Source of the DNA: Nostoc sp. 106C
Lineage (GTDB): Bacteria; Cyanobacteriota; Cyanobacteriia; Cyanobacteriales; Nostocaceae
Length of the DNA: 64,000 bases
Direction of reading: 5' to 3'
Assembly: GCF_002154725.1 (NCBI RefSeq)
Contig: NZ_MTAW01000238.1
Location: 18,150 to 82,149 of the forward strand
Made by a program: the position numbers and the translations under genes. Position 1 is the first letter of the stretch. Every line of letters starts with the position of its first letter. Under the pieces are notes generated by a model that was given only the letters and a program-made list of their open reading frames with translations, was not told where the DNA came from and ran no database searches. Below are positions 32,590 to 41,681 of this stretch, one piece after another.

Positions 32590-35562
32590 CTAAAAGTCTT
32601 GTGCAAATATTGCTAACTGGGCTAATGACTCTGCCATTGCTAGGGCTTGCTCTGAAGTCTGATTGGCAATAGTAGCAACTCCCAAAATAGATTCATTTGC
32701 AGAGGTAGAAGTTTGGGCTTGAACAGCCGCAGCTTGGGCAATCTCTGCCACTAGCGTTTTCATTTGGTTACTAATAGCAATCATCTCATTTAATTGCTGC
32801 TGAGTTTCTTCTATCAATTCAGTACTGCTTTTTGCATATTCGGCTTTGGACTCAATAGCAGCAATGATTTCGTGGCTTTCTGTCTGAATTTGTGCAACGA
32901 GTGGTTGAACTTCTGCAATATCAGAATCTAACTGTTGTACTAAAGAAAGCATTTTTTGTGCGATCTCAGCAAATGGTTGACTCGCTTCTCCAGCACGAGA
33001 TGCTTCAAGTGCCGTGTGCATGGCTTGCAGCTTCATCTGCGAGACAACATTACTCATGAGACTTACTATTTCAGAGAGCTTTTGAGAAGGTTTTTCTATA
33101 CAGTTAACTTTGGCGGCAGCTTCTACAACTGTTTGTTGGATAGTACAGATGCTATTTAAAATCCGATTTATCGACACATTTTCATCTTGTACTCTTTGAC
33201 TAAGCTGCTGTTCTTGGAGTTCTATTCGTTGGGCAGAGATAATCATTTCCTGAGCTGAATCACCCAACAGTTGAATTTGATTGTAGATGGAATTAATGCA
33301 TTGCATCTGCTCAAGAGCAACTCCTGTAGAAAAGGTTTGCACAACTGTATTGCTACTTTTGAGCAGTTCTGAGACTTGAATCCGGATCTGTTCTTGTTTT
33401 TGAGACTGTTGAACAGATGATGCTTCCGCAGCTTGGTATGCTTGATCTACTTGGTTGAGGAGTCTCGCATGGTCGAGAGCAAATCCGACTTGCATGGCGA
33501 TCTGAGCGAACAAATCAATCTCAGACTGCTGCCAATCACGGGGAGCAGAACATTGATGTGCAATTAATAAGCCAAATAGTTGGTCGTCTTTAAGAATTGG
33601 TGCGACCAAATTTGCTTTGACTGCAAAAGGTTCGAGTTGGTTAATATGACACCTGGTCAAACCTGCTTCATAAATATTGTTAGTAGCTTCGACTCTGCCA
33701 GCTTGGTACTTTTCTACATAGCCTTCTACAAAACAGGGATCTTTGATTTTGGCCCACAACGCTTTGGGAAAACCTGGAAGCACTGATTCTGCAATCACAG
33801 TGCCATACCAGTCGGCATCAAAACCATAAACTAGCACTCGGTCAGTACTAATCGCTTTGCGGACTTCTTCAACAGTAGTTTTGAGCACATCCTCTTCATT
33901 GAGGGATTCTCGAATACGGCGCGTCAAGTCTGCCTGCAAATGAGTTCGCACACTTTCAGCATCAATTCGCTGAAGCAACCTTGCATGGTCAAGAGCAAAT
34001 CCGGCTTGCATGGCGATCTGAGCGAACAAATCAATCTCGGATTGTCGCCAATTACGAGGAGCGGAACATTGATGCGCAATTAATAAGCCAAATAGTTGGT
34101 CGTCTTTGAGAATTGGTGCGACCAAATTTGCTTTGACTGCAAAAGGTTCGAGTTGGTTAATGTGACACTCGGTCAAACCCGCTTCATAAATATTGTTAGT
34201 AGCTTGGACTCTACCAGCTTGATACCTTTCTACATAGCCTTCTACAAAACAGGGGTCTTTGATTTTGGCTCGCAACGCTTTGGGAAAACCTGGAAGCACT
34301 GATTCTGCAATCACAGTGCCATACCAGTCGGCATCAAAGTCATAAACTAGCACTCGGTCAGCGCTAATTGCTTTACGGACTTCTTCAACAGTAGTTTTGA
34401 GCACATCCTCTTCATTGAGTGACTCTCGAATGCGGCGGATAATATCTACAAATGTCTGAGTTTGATCGTTTTTCGTATCTATCTGGTCAATTAGGCTAGT
34501 GTAGTTGAGAACAAAGCCCACTTGTGTAGCTATCTGAGCGAACAAATCAATCTCAGACTGCTGCCAAAAGCGAGGTTTAGAGCACTCATGGGCAATTAAT
34601 AAGCCAAATAGTTGATCTTTTTTGAGAATGGGTGCAACTAAATTTGCTTTGACAGCAAATCTTTCTAATAAGGCAATATGACAATCAGTGAGATCGGTTT
34701 GATAGATATCATCAATAGCAACGATGCGACCGTTCTGGTATTTTTCAACATATCCTTCCTCAAAACAGGGGTCTGAGACTGTAGCCCACAAAGTTTTTGG
34801 TAAACCGAATGCCACTGATTCGGCGACAAAGGTTCCTTCTCCATTGGGGTTGAAGCGAAAGATGGTGACGCGATCAGTACTTAAGGCTGTACGGACTTCT
34901 TCAACGGTGGTTTTGAGAACATCTTCTTCATTGAGGAATTCGTGAATGCGGCGAGTAATGTTCATCAAAACTTGGACATGTTCAGCTTCAAATTCTTGTT
35001 TCCAAAGCAAATCTGGAAGCTGTTTTTTGATTAAGCTAATGTTTTTTTCTAAAACAACCAGTTCATCTTTGCTAGCGATCGCAGCACGAGTACTCACATT
35101 TTCTGGAAGTAGCCTATGTACAATATTATTAGAGAGTGCAGCTGCATTCACGAGTGGACGAATAGCGCGATTCGCCAAACTTGCCGCGATCGCACCTACC
35201 AACAAAGTCGTTCCCCCTGTCCCAATTAACAAAAGTGATAGCTGTTTTTGGAGTGCCAGTTTAGTTTCTGTTAAATCTTTAGTACTTAGTTGTTTCGCAT
35301 TAGGAATCTGCTCGCTAATTAGCTGGTTCCCAATGCAATAGGTTGTAGCTCCGACTGTCAGTACGGGAAGCATACTGATGATACAAGACCAAACTGTTGC
35401 CTTGACCTTTAAACTCCAATCTCGCCGTTCCAGTCGTTGACCAGAAGCAAACTGAATTATTGTTGGCCGTTTTGAACTAACGTTTCCTATGTCTTGCTGA
35501 CTACCCTTTAACCGATCAATTTTTTTTTGCCCAGCTTGCTTTTGAGGAGAAGACTTAGTCAT
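32590..35562 (-). CDS. Methyl-accepting-type receptor with three putative bilin-binding GAF domains
   Basis: A 990-residue membrane receptor, like the PixJ/phototaxis class. Two membrane segments (about 55-80 and 108-130) are followed by a HAMP-like stretch and GAF domains at about 205-355, 377-527 and 549-699. Each GAF has DPCF and, 28 residues later, CH: C266/C294, C438/C466, C610/C638. This is the cysteine pair and spacing of DXCF cyanobacteriochromes. GAF2 and GAF3 form a 172-residue tandem duplication. The C-terminal MA domain (about 740-985) is divergent at the tip (ALEASRAGEASQPF). It is transcribed ahead of the Hpt-CheW-REC gene. Confidence 0.85.
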   Translation of the reverse strand: MTKSSPQKQAGQKKIDRLKGSQQDIGNVSSKRPTIIQFASGQRLERRDWSLKVKATVWSCIISMLPVLTVGATTYCIGNQLISEQIPNAKQLSTKDLTETKLALQKQLSLLLIGTGGTTLLVGAIAASLANRAIRPLVNAAALSNNIVHRLLPENVSTRAAIASKDELVVLEKNISLIKKQLPDLLWKQEFEAEHVQVLMNITRRIHEFLNEEDVLKTTVEEVRTALSTDRVTIFRFNPNGEGTFVAESVAFGLPKTLWATVSDPCFEEGYVEKYQNGRIVAIDDIYQTDLTDCHIALLERFAVKANLVAPILKKDQLFGLLIAHECSKPRFWQQSEIDLFAQIATQVGFVLNYTSLIDQIDTKNDQTQTFVDIIRRIRESLNEEDVLKTTVEEVRKAISADRVLVYDFDADWYGTVIAESVLPGFPKALRAKIKDPCFVEGYVERYQAGRVQATNNIYEAGLTECHINQLEPFAVKANLVAPILKDDQLFGLLIAHQCSAPRNWRQSEIDLFAQIAMQAGFALDHARLLQRIDAESVRTHLQADLTRRIRESLNEEDVLKTTVEEVRKAISTDRVLVYGFDADWYGTVIAESVLPGFPKALWAKIKDPCFVEGYVEKYQAGRVEATNNIYEAGLTRCHINQLEPFAVKANLVAPILKDDQLFGLLIAHQCSAPRDWQQSEIDLFAQIAMQVGFALDHARLLNQVDQAYQAAEASSVQQSQKQEQIRIQVSELLKSSNTVVQTFSTGVALEQMQCINSIYNQIQLLGDSAQEMIISAQRIELQEQQLSQRVQDENVSINRILNSICTIQQTVVEAAAKVNCIEKPSQKLSEIVSLMSNVVSQMKLQAMHTALEASRAGEASQPFAEIAQKMLSLVQQLDSDIAEVQPLVAQIQTESHEIIAAIESKAEYAKSSTELIEETQQQLNEMIAISNQMKTLVAEIAQAAAVQAQTSTSANESILGVATIANQTSEQALAMAESLAQLAIFAQDF
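33463..34494. repeat. 516-bp tandem duplication encoding GAF2 and GAF3
   Basis: The two halves are highly similar at DNA level with an offset of 516 bp (172 codons). For example, the stretch with TTATTAATTGCGCAT-like bases and CCAAATAGTTGGTCGTC recurs at both. The similarity suggests a recent duplication or gene conversion; GAF1 is clearly older. Confidence 0.8.
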
Positions 35563-36017
35563 AAATAAAGTCAGATAATTCTACAGAAATTATTCAAGAA
35601 AATCGCCAGATTCATTTCATCAACTTAGCTGCTAGGGTAGTGCACTTGTTGCGATCGCGGCTTTGTCTAAAGTCGAGCCAGAAAGCCCAAATTTGCTAGG
35701 GTTATATATGAGACTTCGGCTTAGGAGAGTATTTACTACAAATTGAGGTCTACTAGAGTTTTGTCAGACTGTTACAAATTGCTCTCAAAACCTTAGATCG
35801 CGTTATTTTCACTCTTGAGACTTTTTGCCTGTTTTTAGAGATCTGATGCACCGAATTTATACTTTTGTGTATTTAGTATATTAGTGCTTAATTGAGCAGA
35901 AGTATATTCCTTAAGTTTTTGAATTATTATATATACAGCAACTAGCTAGATGTGTATATTAGAAAATCAAAGATTTTTCATCCCCTAAAAGATATATACT
36001 TAGCAACTATTAATGTA
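35563..36017. other. Upstream region of the receptor gene, no gene seen
   Basis: About 455 bp of AT-rich DNA with a HIP1-like GCGATCGC near 35651. The promoter of the receptor operon should be here, but I cannot point to it. Confidence 0.5.
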
Positions 36018-36052
36018 TAAAAAAAATAGGTGCCAATCGAATTGAACACCTG
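36018..36052 (-). terminator. Terminator of the kinase/binding-protein unit
   Basis: On the minus strand AGGTG and CACCT pair around a 14-base loop and are followed by ATTTTTTT, about 40 bp after the stop at 36094. Confidence 0.7.
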
Positions 36053-36093
36053 CGAAAAATTCAAGAATTTTTAGTATAAATAGAAACAATATT

Positions 36094-37563
36094 TTATTGC
36101 AATAGTACAAAATCGTAGCCAGTACTAGAAGCGCAAGGCTTACCTGACTGACAAGGCTCAATTTTGACTAAAAAGACTCCACCTTGGCGATCGCCTGATG
36201 ATGAAAACTGAATTTTACCAGTTGCTCCCATCGCTGAAAAATTAGAATTTGCTAGCACCTTTTGCAAGCCTTGGCGAGTACTATCTTCTTTTAAACCAGC
36301 GATAATTACCTGAAGTGCATCGTAAGCTGTCGCCGTTCGCGGACTTACATCTCCACCCCAAAGTTTAGCAGCTTTATCAGCAAAGGAATTACCTTTACTC
36401 ATATTACGGTTAGCATCCCGATGCCAAGGTACAGATACCACCATCCCTTTAATATCCCCTTGCCCAAACTTTAAAACCTTTTCACCATAAAGCTGTTGAG
36501 AACCAAAAAGTGCTAATCTGCCTTTATTCTCTTTTGCGACATCAAGAGCAGGATTGATATTATCTGGTCTGGGGATAAGAAGTATAGCTTCTGCCCCATC
36601 GCTGGTGGCCTTAGCAATAAAATCGCTAGCTCTAAAATTTGCTGCCCCTAAATCGCAATCTGTACCAGTAACTTTTCCCCCTGCTTTACTGATTAAATCA
36701 CTATATTCTTTGACAAGTTCTTGATTTGCTTTTTCTTGACTAGATGTGTCTTGAGTTGTTCTAAATGATGAATCTCGGCAAATAGATATATTAGTACGGC
36801 GTTCTTTTTTAACAATATATTCAGCAAGAGCTTGATTGAAAATATTACGATTGGGGCTGACATTGAAGACATATCTGGTATCCCCAAAAAACTGTGCCTG
36901 ATTTTGTCCAGGCTGATTTCTACCACTACCTGGAGAGACTCTCACCAAACCACTCTGTTTATAAAGCTTTTCGTTGCGCCCAAAGCCTACTACTGCCAGA
37001 AGATTAGAGTCTCTCGCCAACTCATTATCTATCGTTTCAAGCTGACCAAAGCTATTTAAATTGGCAATTTGCAGCTGCAATGGCACTCCATTAATACCTC
37101 CACTGCTATTAACTTCTTCTTGAGCTTGTGCTACTCCACGTAAAGTCTCTTTTGCCTCATTCAAGCTACTACCAATTGGGGCAATTACGGCTACCTTTAA
37201 GGCTTTTGATCTACCAATTTTAGCATTATTCAAATAAATTAATGTCTCTGGGTCATTGCGCTTGCTTTGCAGGGATGCTTGAAATTTGATAATAGCAGTG
37301 CCAAAATCTCCTGCTTTAAAAGCATTTACGCCAGCCGCTTTCTCATCTGTATTATCTGCTGTTACCAAAATTTTATCACCTATACTCATCCACTCTGGAG
37401 AAGAGGCGATCGGTAATGTAGGCGAATTTACCATTGAGGGTGTTGAGGGTGTTGCGATTGGTTTAGAAGCAACTTTGCTGACTAACCATAAAATACCTGC
37501 TACCATCACACCCGCAATTCCCAGAGAGACCAGTAACCGTATATTCTCGTCCTTAACTGTCAT
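36094..37563 (-). CDS. Membrane-anchored periplasmic-binding-type (LivK-like) protein
   Basis: A 489-residue protein with one N-terminal membrane anchor (about 9-30), a short TPR-like segment (GVNAFKAGDFGTAIIKFQAS) and a type-1 periplasmic binding domain (about 115-480). The domain begins LKVAVIAPIGSSLNEAKETL and has GGINGVPLQLQ, SDGAEAILLIPRP and ATAYDALQVIIAGL. Branched-chain amino-acid receptors share this fold. There are no ABC permeases nearby. It follows the kinase gene by 72 bp, which suggests a ligand-sensing pair, not a transporter. The ligand is unknown. Confidence 0.82.
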   Translation of the reverse strand: MTVKDENIRLLVSLGIAGVMVAGILWLVSKVASKPIATPSTPSMVNSPTLPIASSPEWMSIGDKILVTADNTDEKAAGVNAFKAGDFGTAIIKFQASLQSKRNDPETLIYLNNAKIGRSKALKVAVIAPIGSSLNEAKETLRGVAQAQEEVNSSGGINGVPLQLQIANLNSFGQLETIDNELARDSNLLAVVGFGRNEKLYKQSGLVRVSPGSGRNQPGQNQAQFFGDTRYVFNVSPNRNIFNQALAEYIVKKERRTNISICRDSSFRTTQDTSSQEKANQELVKEYSDLISKAGGKVTGTDCDLGAANFRASDFIAKATSDGAEAILLIPRPDNINPALDVAKENKGRLALFGSQQLYGEKVLKFGQGDIKGMVVSVPWHRDANRNMSKGNSFADKAAKLWGGDVSPRTATAYDALQVIIAGLKEDSTRQGLQKVLANSNFSAMGATGKIQFSSSGDRQGGVFLVKIEPCQSGKPCASSTGYDFVLLQ

Positions 37564-37635
37564 AAATAACTACCCCTATTAATTAGATAAATTTATCTAA
37601 ATACGGTCTAACAAAAGGTAAAATTAATTACAAAA

Positions 37636-39015
37636 TCAAAAATGTTTAGTAATTAATCTGTCCATAATCTGGGATATTCCCATGAGAATAAATGCCAATA
37701 AACCACCAAGTATGATTAATAAGACTACAACTATCAATCCATTAGTTCCAGATTGTAAAGGATTATTGATTTGCCAACTCTGGAATATATAGAAAATGAA
37801 TAAATTTGTAATCACAGCAATAATAAATAAATACGTCTTTTCAAATAAAGAGCGAGATTGAGTAAAGATTAAAGCTGCTAAAATTATCACCCATATTCCA
37901 GAACTAATTAAAGTAGTTCCTAAAAAACTTAGGAGAGTAATAGCTAAAAACGAACTACCTGAACCTACAATCACACCGCCTGGTAATAATTTGCTGATAG
38001 AGAATTGTGAGGGGGAAGCAGAGGGAGAGGGAGTAGGTTGTGGGATTGGCAGCTGTGGTGATATTACTTGCTGCGGTGAGATGATAGTATGAGGCACAGT
38101 CCAATGTGGAGCCATCTGAGAATTCAAGTCTTGTAAAACTTCTCTAGCTGACTGATAACGCTGTTCATGGTTTTCTTTTAATAACTTATCAAGAACTAGC
38201 TCTAATTCTTGACTGATCGGCTGCGGTATTTGGCTGCGCCAATTATTAGTCCAGCTAAAACCTTGTTTCATCCACAGTTGAGATGGCGAAATATTAGTCA
38301 GTAGATGAAAACAAGCTATTCCCAAACTGTAGAGATCGCTAGCAGGATAAGCTTCGCCAAACTGAATTTGTTCAATTGCTGCATATCCTAAAGAACCAAT
38401 AATTGTCCCTGGTGCAGTGTTGATTGTTTCTGTCTTTTGTTTAGATACACCAAAATCAATCAGCACTAACTTACAATCACGTTGACGACGAATAATATTT
38501 TCTGGCTTAATATCTCGGTGAATTACTTGTTGCTGATGTATTAATTCCAGCACAGGTAACAAATCACTTAATAATTGTCGAATTTTAATTTCATCAAATA
38601 AACCCTGCTGTTTTAGCTCCTGCAATAAATTTTGCCCTTCTATTAATTCTTGTACTAAATATAAGTAGTCGTATTCTTTAAAATAAGCAAATAGTGTAGG
38701 AATTTGGTCATGCTTTCCGAGTTCTTGCAGACGTTTTGCTTCTCGTTCAAACAACTCAGTGGCTTTTTTCTGGGCTTCACTACCGCCACCACCATAAAAT
38801 TGACCGCGAACTAGCTGTTTAACAACGCATTGTTCATTTAGCTTGTCTACATCATCTGCCAGATAAGTACGCGCAAATCCCCCTCTACCCAGCGGTTGGA
38901 TAATGCGATAACGATTTCTTAGTAGCGATACTAACCCTGTTCCACAACTGAGGCAAAAATTTGAACCGTCAGGATTTAAGGGATTTGGACAATCGGGATT
39001 TAGGCAGCAGATCAT
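37636..39015 (-). CDS. Ser/Thr protein kinase with N-terminal zinc ribbon and C-terminal membrane segments
   Basis: A 459-residue Hanks-type kinase. The N-terminus has C4-x4-C9 and C21-x2-C24, a zinc-ribbon-like module. Kinase features are the glycine loop LGRGGFART (42-50), K66, HRD with D168, and DFG (187-189). After a Pro/Ser-rich linker (about 315-345) come three to four hydrophobic helices (about 350-455), placing the kinase domain in the cytoplasm at the membrane. It is the first gene of a two-gene unit with the binding-type protein. Targets are unknown. A relative is encoded at 55461-57209. Confidence 0.9.
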   Translation of the reverse strand: MICCLNPDCPNPLNPDGSNFCLSCGTGLVSLLRNRYRIIQPLGRGGFARTYLADDVDKLNEQCVVKQLVRGQFYGGGGSEAQKKATELFEREAKRLQELGKHDQIPTLFAYFKEYDYLYLVQELIEGQNLLQELKQQGLFDEIKIRQLLSDLLPVLELIHQQQVIHRDIKPENIIRRQRDCKLVLIDFGVSKQKTETINTAPGTIIGSLGYAAIEQIQFGEAYPASDLYSLGIACFHLLTNISPSQLWMKQGFSWTNNWRSQIPQPISQELELVLDKLLKENHEQRYQSAREVLQDLNSQMAPHWTVPHTIISPQQVISPQLPIPQPTPSPSASPSQFSISKLLPGGVIVGSGSSFLAITLLSFLGTTLISSGIWVIILAALIFTQSRSLFEKTYLFIIAVITNLFIFYIFQSWQINNPLQSGTNGLIVVVLLIILGGLLAFILMGISQIMDRLITKHF

Positions 39016-39480
39016 ATAATTGTCGCTGTCATTTTATTAACAATTAAAATATAGCTTAAATTCATTTGTTCTCTGAGCTTGGTCGTTTTTTACTAATAAT
39101 TCTTATAGAAAGGCAGACAGCGCAAAGCAGATGGCGGAAGGCAGGTCTCAGCTAAAAGATGCGGCTACTCCTAAACTGTTGAGTCAGTCCGGCAAAGCCT
39201 TGCTATAAACCTGGTGAACCTTCTCTTGGCGACTAGTAATAAGCAATATATTTATTTGACGAATGATTTAGGATTGATACATTGCCAATTAATCAATGCA
39301 ATCCTTGAATATTGGTGAGCATTATGCAATGGAGTTTAAGCCAGAAAAAATAAAAATCTACCGCAAAATTATCTGCTTATTATGAGCCGAGAATACGCTT
39401 AATTTAGTCTGATGATTTTTGATAGTGATTGTCTATAATGTCATATATAGACATAATTATTATATGAGTTTCAGAAAAAT
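39016..39480. other. Divergent spacer, no gene seen apart from an operator-like dyad
   Basis: About 465 bp between the kinase gene and a small coiled-coil gene. A stretch around 39115-39235 is less AT-rich than its surroundings, but I recognise no RNA in it. The dyad at 39430-39453 is listed separately. Confidence 0.5.
39430..39453. promoter_or_regulatory. Inverted repeat upstream of the coiled-coil gene
   Basis: TGTCTATA (39430-39437) and TATAGACA (39446-39453) are perfect arms with an 8-base centre, 28 bp before the ATG at 39481. The position suits a repressor site overlapping a promoter (TATAAT-like bases lie inside it). Confidence 0.45.
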
Positions 39481-39720
39481 ATGAGCGATATTGAACGTAT
39501 TGAGAAATTGATAGAATCTAACGCTAATTCAATTCAAGCTTTAACGGATTTAGCCAATAGTATTTTACCTAGGCTCGATGATATGCAACGGCAAATGGTG
39601 AATATGCAACGTCAAATGATTGATAATCAAAGAAGGATTGATGACAACACAGCAGATATTAGAGAGTTAACACTGGAAAATCAGAGAATTTTAAAATACT
39701 TAGAATCTCGTAATAAATAA
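39481..39720 (+). CDS. Small coiled-coil protein
   Basis: 79 residues, strongly heptad-patterned: RIEKLIESNANSIQALTDLA, then MQRQMVNMQRQMIDNQRRI and ENQRILKYLESRN. Small proteins of this kind are frequent in filamentous cyanobacteria, with no known function. No clear ribosome site. It is followed at once by the decayed ROK gene on the other strand. Confidence 0.6.
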   Translation: MSDIERIEKLIESNANSIQALTDLANSILPRLDDMQRQMVNMQRQMIDNQRRIDDNTADIRELTLENQRILKYLESRNK

Positions 39721-39738
39721 TTGGTATTACTGATTAAC

Positions 39739-40460
39739 TTACTTGAAGCTAGATTGAGCAATTGCAACAGCACCCCACAATGGCGCATCATCACCTAAAT
39801 ATGCTGGGACAATTTCAAAATCAACTTCTGGTAGTGCTGTCTCCCGTGCCACCTGACGTAAAACTTCCTACCACCGAGTCCCAGCCTTTGTCACGCTTCC
39901 ACCTGAGATAAAAATTGTGGGTTTACCAAATTCGCTACATTACCAATACCTACACCTAGCGCCCAAGCAGATTTTCGTAAAATTTCCTGAGCTAGATCAT
40001 CCCCAGCCACCGCAGCTTCACTTACCAATTGCCCTGTTAGTAACTCTAAATTATGCCTATCAAATCCTGCAAGATTTTTCCTACTTTGCGTTCGTTTGTT
40101 AATACTTCCTGCGCATTGTGGGTTATATATGGTCTCGAAGCTAAACGTTCCACACATCCCCTTTTACCGCTGCTCTAGCAAATGTTAGAGAGGAATATTT
40201 TCCCAGCCAGCAACATGATGGGAAAGTCTTACTGTTCCCACGGTAGCGTCTACTGGTCCGCCAAAGCTGGCACCAATAACAGTCGGTTTTGTATCTTGCA
40301 GCAAAGAGTGAATGAGCGATCGCATATTTTCTAAATCAGTGTTCGCATCTGCATTCACTGAAGAAAAGAGACGTTCATAACGCAGCCATTGTCTAGAACC
40401 GAGATTTACCGTGGCTGCTGCTAATTTAGTTCCGCCATCGAGAGCTAATATCAATGTCAC
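39739..40460 (-). pseudogene. Decayed ROK-family sugar kinase gene
   Basis: The first 91 codons (from 40460) are a normal ROK start: LILALDGGTK (ATP site), ASFGGPVDA and GWENIPL. The following approximately 110 residues, including the catalytic Asp and the zinc-binding motif, are mostly gone. Later fragments in other frames still read AGFDRHNLELLTGQLVSEA, KSAWALGVGIGNVANLVNPQ, ISGGSV and the C-terminus PAYLGDDAPLWGAVAIAQSS, ending at TAA 39741-39739. It thus has a deletion and at least two frameshifts. The intact gene would be a glucokinase-like ROK protein. Confidence 0.85.
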
Positions 40461-40546
40461 TTGCTACTCCTGGTTTATTTCTTGGGAAAGATGTTTGCTA
40501 GCAAAATAAATTCAACACTAGAGAAAACTCCAGAATATAGTTACTC

Positions 40547-40789
40547 ATGAATTCCGATCAGTCGCAACCACTCATCGATTTTTCCCATGCAAAGGAGCCT
40601 GCTCAATCTCTCGATATTCAGCAGGAAAAAGCTAGTCTGCAAACAGAAGAAGAGAACTTTGAGCAAGACCCACTTTCTGATGATTTAAATGAGCAAGAAA
40701 AAAGTGCAGATAATGTTGGAGAACGCCAAATAATTGCTGCTAATATTCCTGGTGGCTCGCCTTTTCATCTCAATGAGACTCATGACTGA
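40547..40789 (+). CDS. Small acidic hypothetical protein
   Basis: 80 residues, rich in Glu, Asp, Gln and Ser, predicted disordered (EEENFEQDPLSDDLNEQEKS). No domain that I know. Its stop is one base from the stop of the convergent Mut7-C gene, which suggests a real boundary. No strong ribosome site. Confidence 0.45.
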   Translation: MNSDQSQPLIDFSHAKEPAQSLDIQQEKASLQTEEENFEQDPLSDDLNEQEKSADNVGERQIIAANIPGGSPFHLNETHD

Positions 40790-40790
40790 A

Positions 40791-41543
40791 TCACTCATTT
40801 TTTTGTGAGTCAAGTACACCATCAATAAACTGTTGCAAGCGTTCATAATGTGTTCCTTTCCAATAAATTTGCTTGCATTCTTGGCAATGATGAAATTCAT
40901 GATTTTGTAATTGCACAGTTGCTGGCAATTGGTTAATTATTGTTTCCTTCTCTACAGTTTCTAATAATCCATTGCAGCGCAAACATCGTTGAAAGGGCGA
41001 TACTAAATTAAATAACTCGAAGCGTCGGAGTACTTCCAATATTTGCTGCTGAGGATTAGTACTTCTGACGTAATAGCCATAAGTTACTAAACTCCGCATC
41101 AATAAACCCTTGTCACGAGTCAAAAGAATCCGTACTTGTGTATGGGATATCTCTGCTAATTCTTCATCTGCATAGTCATTACGATATAAAGTATCAAAAC
41201 CTAGCAGTCTTAAAGATGTCGCTAGTTTTCCTAAATGAATATCAACAACGAAACGGATAATACTGAGGCTTTGGGGGCGAACTGAAACTGTTGGTTTAGT
41301 AGGAAAATTAGCAGAAATCGGGTAGACATTGATGATATCTCCATCCTGGACAATATAAGAAAAATCTACATATTTGTCATTTACTTTTATAAAATCAACT
41401 TCTGGATGAGGAATGCCTAAAGACTCGATCATATCTTTAATTGAAGCTCTTTCTGCAAAAGAATGAACTATTTTTACTTGCCTTTTACTTCGTCGTAAAA
41501 AATCATTTAATTCAGCATAAAAATGGAAATGAGCTACAGCCAT
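40791..41543 (-). CDS. Mut7-C RNase-domain protein with ubiquitin-like N-terminus
   Basis: A 250-residue protein. Residues 1-80 resemble the ubiquitin/ThiS-like domain that often precedes Mut7-C (FHFYAELNDFLRR, VDFSYIVQDGDIINVYP). The Mut7-C PIN-like domain (about 93-245) has FVVDIHLGKLATSLRLLGFDT (Asp-containing start), ILLTRDKGLL and a zinc knuckle C-x2-C (RCLRCNG) and C-x2-C (HCQECKQIYW). Predicted RNase activity rests on the family. Monocistronic. Confidence 0.88.
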   Translation of the reverse strand: MAVAHFHFYAELNDFLRRSKRQVKIVHSFAERASIKDMIESLGIPHPEVDFIKVNDKYVDFSYIVQDGDIINVYPISANFPTKPTVSVRPQSLSIIRFVVDIHLGKLATSLRLLGFDTLYRNDYADEELAEISHTQVRILLTRDKGLLMRSLVTYGYYVRSTNPQQQILEVLRRFELFNLVSPFQRCLRCNGLLETVEKETIINQLPATVQLQNHEFHHCQECKQIYWKGTHYERLQQFIDGVLDSQKNE

Positions 41544-41559
41544 AACTAGATAATTAATT

Positions 41560-41681
41560 ACTAATTTGTAATTCGTAATTCGTAATTTTAGTCTACACTC
41601 ATCTGTATGCGTTAGCGCCCATTTTGTTCCCTTTTTAAAAGTCTCTTGAATTACGAATTACGAATTAAAAACTACGAATTT
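41560..41681. repeat. Spacer with ACGAATT heptamer repeats
   Basis: TTCGTAA units (about 41571-41587) and TTACGAA units (about 41651-41668) face each other, forming a potential stem around unrelated bases. Confidence 0.6.

Noticed and set aside
33580..34302. Two similar plus-strand frames of 68 codons 516 bp apart
   Set aside because: Antisense images of the duplicated GAF domains, not genes.
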